From positions 3,143,501 through 3,207,500 of the forward strand of contig NZ_CP022998.1 in NCBI RefSeq assembly GCF_002277895.1: DNA of 64,000 nucleotides, given 5' to 3'. The DNA comes from Rhizobium sp. 11515TR (lineage in GTDB: Bacteria > Pseudomonadota > Alphaproteobacteria > Rhizobiales > Rhizobiaceae). Both the position numbers and the translations under genes were made by a program. Below are positions 60,511 to 64,000 of the stretch, one piece after another. The notes beneath the pieces are model-generated. The model had not been told where the DNA came from, did no database searches, and saw only the letters and a program-made list of their open reading frames with translations. The first letter of the stretch is position 1; every line of letters starts with the position of its first letter.

Positions 60511-61296
60511 ATGAGCAATCCATTCCCCTTGTCCCGCCGGGACGTCATCGAAGCGCGGCTTGCAGAGGGCCGGCAGATCGTTGCCGCATCTCTGGCTGCC
60601 GAATTCAACGTGTCTGAGGATGCCGTGCGCCGCGACCTGCGGGCCCTTGCCGCTGAGGGCAAATGCCGCCGCGTCTATGGCGGCGCGCTTCCCCTGTTGA
60701 CACTTTCCCAGCCCATGGCCGCCCGCGTCGGACAGGAATCCGGCCGTAAGAAAGCCTTGGCCAAAGCCGCCATTGCGATGGTCGAGCCGGGCGAATTCCT
60801 GTTTTTCGACAGCGGCAGCACCAATCTCGCGATGGTCGATCTTCTGCCGAAGGACCTGGACGTGACCATCGCGACGAATTCCATTGATATCGCCAGCGCC
60901 ATCATGAAGCGCGGCGATATCCCGCTCGTCCTGATCGGCGGCGCAGTAGATCCCGTCGTCGGCGGCAGCGTCGATGCGTCCGCCGTTGCGGCCATCGAAG
61001 CCATGAACATCGACCGTTGTTTCCTGGGTGTCTGCGCCATTTCGGCAAGAAACGGCATCAGCGTGTACGAACATGCAGATGCGATCTTCAAACGAACGCT
61101 GCTGAAGAGAAGCGCAGCACGCATCGCCTTGATTACCTCGGAGAAATTTCATGAACGCGCGCCGCACCGCATCGGCGGCGCTGGCGATATCGATTGGCTT
61201 GTTGTCGAGGATGACCTGGCTGTTGCTGACGAAAAGGCGGCCGTCGACGCCGGCTTCTCGCTCGTCAAAGCAAGCGACGTCACATCATCCTCTTGA
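60511..61296 (+). CDS. DeoR family transcriptional regulator
   Basis: The product is about 261 residues. The N-terminal helix-turn-helix is typical of DeoR: RRDVIEARLAEGRQIVAASLAAEFNVSEDAVRRDLRALAAEGKCRRVYGGALPL. The C-terminal sugar-phosphate sensor domain has FFDSGSTNLAMVDLLP, VTIATNSIDIA, LIGGAVDPVVGGSVD and DRCFLGVCAIS. DeoR proteins usually repress sugar or nucleoside genes. Two ATGs (60505, 60511) are possible and neither has a ribosome binding site. It begins an operon with an MFS carrier and a VOC protein, its likely targets. Confidence 0.92.
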   Translation: MSNPFPLSRRDVIEARLAEGRQIVAASLAAEFNVSEDAVRRDLRALAAEGKCRRVYGGALPLLTLSQPMAARVGQESGRKKALAKAAIAMVEPGEFLFFDSGSTNLAMVDLLPKDLDVTIATNSIDIASAIMKRGDIPLVLIGGAVDPVVGGSVDASAVAAIEAMNIDRCFLGVCAISARNGISVYEHADAIFKRTLLKRSAARIALITSEKFHERAPHRIGGAGDIDWLVVEDDLAVADEKAAVDAGFSLVKASDVTSSS

Positions 61297-61312
61297 TTTC
61301 GAAAGATAAGAA

Positions 61313-62509
61313 ATGACCATGCAATCCACGGATCGGTCGGAAACCCGGCTGGCAACACGACTTGCTTTTCTGGTTGGAGGTTTTGCCCTCGCCTGCTGGG
61401 CTCCCCTTGTTCCCTTTGCCAAGGATCGCCTCGGCGTCGATGATGGTGTGCTGGGCATGCTACTGCTTTGCCTCGGCCTGGGCTCGGTGGCGGCAATGCT
61501 TGCGACTGGCATTCTGAGCGCGCGCTATGGCAGCAAGCCGATTATCATCGCGGGCGGTCTCGGCCTCGCGCTCATTTTGCCGACGCTGGCGGTCGCGAGC
61601 ACGCCGTTCACCCTCGGCCTTGCGCTGGCAGCCTTTGGCGCCTGTCTCGGCTCGCTCGATGTCGCCATGAACATCCACGCCGTCGAAGTAGAGAAAGGCG
61701 CGGGTCGGCCCTTGATGTCCGGCTTCCATGCCCTGTTCAGCATAGGTGGTTTCATCGGCTCCCTGCTCGTCACTCTGCTCCTCTCCGCCAAGGCCGGTCC
61801 TCTTGTCGCCACGCTTCTCAGCTCGGCAGTCATGGTGATCGCCATGATCGTCGCATGGCCCCGACTGCTGCGAACCGTCCCCGCGGAGGACGCGCCGCTT
61901 TTCGTCATGCCACGCGGCGTCGTGCTGCTGCTGGCAGCTCTTGCAGCAATCACCTTCCTCGTCGAAGGCGCGATCCTCGATTGGAGTGCTCTGCTTCTCA
62001 CCACGCAGGGCCAGGTCGATACGAGTCATGGCGGCCTTGGCTACATGCTGTTTGCCATAGCGATGACGGCGGGCCGCCTGAGCGGCGACGCCATTACCGC
62101 ACGGGTCGGAGACAGGGCAATCATGCTATGGGGCGGCATCGTCGCGGTAGTGGGCTTTGTCATCCTCCTCCTCAGCCCGATCGCGATCCTCGCCATGAGC
62201 GGTTTCCTGCTGATCGGTCTTGGCGCCTCCAACATCGTCCCGGTGCTCTTCCGTAAAGGCGGTTCGCAGAAGGTCATGCCGGCCGGCTTGGCCGTCGCAG
62301 CCATCACCATGACAGGGTATGCAGGCGTGCTTGTCGGCCCCGCAGGCGTCGGCTTCGTCGCCGATCATGTAGGCCTGCCCGGCGCCTTCTGGATGCTCGC
62401 TCTATTGCTCTGCGTCGCACCTCTCTGCGCCGGCATCGTTACCCGCAATCACGAACAGGAACAGGAAAAGACCAATGCGGATCGCTCATACCGCTCTATG
62501 GACGCGTGA
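61313..62509 (+). CDS. MFS transporter
   Basis: This 398-residue carrier has about 12 membrane helices: RLAFLVGGFALACWAPLVPFAKDRLG, then GLGSVAAMLATGILSARYGSKPIIIAGGLGLAL, with the loop motif SARYGSKPI. SLDVAMNIHAVEVEKGAGRPLMSGFHALFSIGGFIGS is a conserved stretch found in the FucP/YbjJ-like branch of sugar and unknown-substrate carriers. The start follows deoR by 16 bases, and the end overlaps the VOC gene by 35 bases. Likely a sugar-related or metabolite carrier controlled by the DeoR protein. Confidence 0.9.
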   Translation: MTMQSTDRSETRLATRLAFLVGGFALACWAPLVPFAKDRLGVDDGVLGMLLLCLGLGSVAAMLATGILSARYGSKPIIIAGGLGLALILPTLAVASTPFTLGLALAAFGACLGSLDVAMNIHAVEVEKGAGRPLMSGFHALFSIGGFIGSLLVTLLLSAKAGPLVATLLSSAVMVIAMIVAWPRLLRTVPAEDAPLFVMPRGVVLLLAALAAITFLVEGAILDWSALLLTTQGQVDTSHGGLGYMLFAIAMTAGRLSGDAITARVGDRAIMLWGGIVAVVGFVILLLSPIAILAMSGFLLIGLGASNIVPVLFRKGGSQKVMPAGLAVAAITMTGYAGVLVGPAGVGFVADHVGLPGAFWMLALLLCVAPLCAGIVTRNHEQEQEKTNADRSYRSMDA

Positions 62510-62858
62510 TCTCGATGCCGCCGTCGATTTCTGGAAGACCTATTTCGGCGCGACCGTCGGCGAACCCTATCAAAGCCGGCGCCGGCCTGGCTTCGTCTCC
62601 CGCTTCATTTCCTTGCCGGAAAGTGACGACCAGATCGAACTGATGACCGGCGACTGGCTTTTTCCCGACCCGCACGGTGAACGCATCGGCTGGGACCATA
62701 TTGCCATATCGCTCGGTAGCAAAGCTGCCGTCGATGCGCTGGCTGAACGATGCAAGGCGGATGATTGCCTGAAATCCGCACCACGCACCACCGGCGACGG
62801 CTTCTATGAGGCTGTCATCACCATGCCTGACGGAACGCCGGTGGAGATTACCATATAG
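62475..62858 (+). CDS. VOC family (glyoxalase-like) protein
   Basis: The product is a single-domain VOC protein of 127 residues starting MRIAHTALWTRDLDAAVDFWKTYFGATVGEPY. GRIGWDHIAISLGSKAAVDAL-like segments and a terminal MPDGTPVEITI hold the conserved His and Glu metal positions (His5, His in WDHIAIS, Glu in VEITI). VOC proteins include glyoxalase I, dioxygenases and resistance proteins, so function is open. It overlaps the MFS gene by 35 bases, hence translational coupling. Its terminator is at about 62934-62965. Confidence 0.9.
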   Translation: MRIAHTALWTRDLDAAVDFWKTYFGATVGEPYQSRRRPGFVSRFISLPESDDQIELMTGDWLFPDPHGERIGWDHIAISLGSKAAVDALAERCKADDCLKSAPRTTGDGFYEAVITMPDGTPVEITI

Positions 62859-62933
62859 GGGCGAGCTCGGCCGGTAACTTGCACCTTCGAGTTCGCCGCT
62901 CCCGGAAACGTTGCAACCTCCCGAGTGGCGAAG

Positions 62934-62965
62934 GCTGGCGGTGGAGATTTCTGCCGCCAGCTTTT
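62934..62965 (+). terminator. Terminator of the DeoR-MFS-VOC operon
   Basis: GCTGGCGG (62934-62941) pairs with CCGCCAGC (62954-62961) and is followed by TTTT. It lies about 75 bases after the VOC stop. Confidence 0.65.
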
Positions 62966-62991
62966 AGCCTTCGATCAAAGCGATCCGGCGC

Positions 62992-63030
62992 AAAAAACGC
63001 CCCCACCTGCTTTCCGGCAAGCGAGGGCGC
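62992..63030 (-). terminator. Terminator of clpP
   Basis: On the minus strand GCGCCCTCGCTTGC and the later GCAGGTGGGGGCG make an imperfect GC-rich stem, followed by six T residues (plus-strand A at 62992-62997). It starts 28 bases after the clpP stop codon. Confidence 0.6.
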
Positions 63031-63057
63031 TCAATTCAATTGGGAAAACCCGCTAGA

Positions 63058-63645
63058 TCAGATTTCCGCCTGCGAGGTCACGATGCGCGAGACCAGGCCG
63101 TAAGCCTTGGCTTCCTCGGCGGAGAGCCAATAGTCGCGGTCGGTGTCCTTGGCGATGCGCTCGACCGGCTGGCCGGTGGCTTCCGAGAAGATCTTGTTTA
63201 GGCGCTCGTTCATCTTGATGATTTCGCGTGCTTGAATCTCGATATCGGAGGCCATGCCGCGCGTGCCGCCAGACGGTTGGTGCAACAGGAAGCGCGTGTT
63301 CGGCAGGCAAATACGGCGCTCCTTGGGAGCGGAAACGTAGATCAGCGCGCCGGCGGAAGCGACCCAGCCCGTGCCGATCATCCAGACTTTCGGCTTGATG
63401 AACTTAATCATGTCGTGGATGGAATCGCCTGATTCGACGTGACCGCCGGGCGAATTCACATAAATGCGGATATCGTCGTCGCTGGCGGCGGAAAGCGCCA
63501 CGAGCTGCGAGCAGACCTTCTGCGCCAATTCCTGCGTGATGCCGCCATAGATGAAGATCGAACGCGACTTGAAAAGATTCGCCTCCGCGTCCTTGCCCAA
63601 GGGCTGCTCGGTCTTCTTGTCTTCCTGTTCGTCTTCGTCGTTCAT
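63058..63645 (-). CDS. clpP: ATP-dependent Clp protease proteolytic subunit
   Basis: The 195-residue product is a ClpP serine protease. The catalytic triad is Ser97 (in [10 protein letters not shown]), His122 (LLHQPSGG) and Asp171 (DTDRDYWL), the same positions as in mature E. coli ClpP. Other segments are [17 protein letters not shown] and [18 protein letters not shown]. The serine motif is SAG instead of SMG. The N-terminus is acidic and short ([19 protein letters not shown]), without the propeptide of many ClpPs. It lacks a clpX or clpA neighbour, so this is a stand-alone ClpP paralogue rather than the clpPX locus. A clpS2 adaptor gene lies 41 kb away. Confidence 0.95.
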   Translation of the reverse strand: MNDEDEQEDKKTEQPLGKDAEANLFKSRSIFIYGGITQELAQKVCSQLVALSAASDDDIRIYVNSPGGHVESGDSIHDMIKFIKPKVWMIGTGWVASAGALIYVSAPKERRICLPNTRFLLHQPSGGTRGMASDIEIQAREIIKMNERLNKIFSEATGQPVERIAKDTDRDYWLSAEEAKAYGLVSRIVTSQAEI

Positions 63646-63677
63646 TCAACTCTCCAGCATGATGCGTCGTTCACCGC

Positions 63678-63705
63678 ACATAGTGCGACTCAATGCGTAA
63701 AACAA
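63678..63705 (-). promoter_or_regulatory. Candidate clpP promoter with overlapping dyad
   Basis: On the minus strand TTGTTT (63705-63700), 16 bases and CTATGT (63683-63678) form a moderate promoter. The dyad CGCAC-ATA-GTGCG (63675-63687) overlaps the -10. The leader would be about 25-30 bases. No heat-shock sigma-32 pattern is obvious. Confidence 0.4.
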
Positions 63706-63876
63706 TGCCGGAAAAAGACAAGGCGGGAATAGCGACTGACAACATGGTGTTATGGTTGCGGATTACCGAAATGTAACTTGAATGGCTTTGAAAAGCCGAG
63801 ATTTGATCCTACGTCAGGTCAGCGCGGGTAGAAATCGCGCCTCGAATTTGCAGCACAGATAGCCAAGGAGGCCATC

Positions 63877-64000
63877 ATGTCGCCAGAAGAACGTCAATTG
63901 CTCGCCTCTCTCTTCGATCGCGTGCGCGGTGCCGCCAGCACGCAGCGCGACGCCGATGCGGAGGCCTTTATCAACCAGGCAGTCCGCGACCAGCCTTATG
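63877..64000 (+). CDS. DUF2076 family protein (5' part only)
   Basis: An ATG at 63877 has an AAGGAGG ribosome binding site seven bases upstream and opens a frame to the window edge (41 codons). The start MSPEERQLLASLFDRVRGAA and the DAEAFINQAVRDQP stretch are the N-terminal pattern of DUF2076 proteins, which have an N-terminal helical part and a low-complexity C-terminus. Function unknown. It is truncated by the window. Confidence 0.85.
   Translation, partial: MSPEERQLLASLFDRVRGAASTQRDADAEAFINQAVRDQPY

Noticed and set aside
1..64000. CRISPR arrays, tRNA or rRNA genes, insertion sequences, phage genes, and an origin of replication.
   Set aside because: No repeated spacers, clover-leaf sequences, transposase motifs or phage proteins were seen. 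The window reads as continuous core chromosomal sequence.

Overview
This window looks like a chromosomal segment from a member of the Rhizobiaceae (Rhizobium/Agrobacterium group, Alphaproteobacteria). The evidence is GC-rich coding with alphaproteobacterial gene pairs, separate petA-petB-petC genes, a ClpS2-type adaptor, and several promoters close to the rhizobial CTTGAC-N17-CTATAT consensus. It is dense core-genome sequence. I see no insertion sequence, prophage, CRISPR array, tRNA or rRNA, and no stretch that is clearly foreign.

Layout. 1-9.7 kb: the tail of an upstream gene, an OmpR/EnvZ-type two-component system, a DUF1349 protein, csaA-like and proC-ybjN genes on the minus strand, a ubiK-like gene, then lgt, a MidA-type methyltransferase, pgeF and a metal-ligand-less M24 protein. 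9.7-16 kb: a lipoprotein with a hairpin over its ribosome binding site, prs, and a minus-strand operon of two related exported proteins plus an MFS carrier. 16-23 kb: the rplY-pth-ychF translation cluster, interrupted by a GGDEF/EAL protein with a periplasmic solute-binding protein, with clpS2 opposite. 23-30 kb: a membrane protein, tandem MaoC hydratases, apt, and petABC (cytochrome bc1). 30-42 kb: an EEP-family protein, two ABC exporters flanking a LysE carrier, trmL, an unassigned hydrolase-like protein, hemF, small orphan proteins, and a cca-NUDIX-DUF1285 operon. 42-50 kb: a MoxR-DUF58-BatA/DUF4159-membrane protein operon ending in a GNAT gene, then a second GNAT gene. 50-57 kb: a glutathionyl-hydroquinone reductase with a perfect palindrome at its promoter, a NUDIX hydrolase, a metallophosphoesterase, an ECF sigma/anti-sigma pair and a third ABC exporter. 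57-64 kb: leuA with a leucine-rich leader peptide, a BenE-type symporter, a DeoR-MFS-VOC operon, clpP and the start of a DUF2076 gene.

The clearest regulatory signal is upstream of leuA. A 41-codon ORF carries a Leu-Leu-Leu-Leu-Gly-Leu run, a strong hairpin overlaps its stop codon, and a promoter is placed so that the transcript would begin almost at the AUG. Other regulatory candidates are a dyad inside the clpS2 promoter spacer, an inverted repeat directly before the hemF ribosome binding site, the hairpin at the lipoprotein gene, and the palindrome at the glutathionyl-hydroquinone reductase gene. Promoters and hairpins were found by eye. No folding energies, alignments or searches were run.
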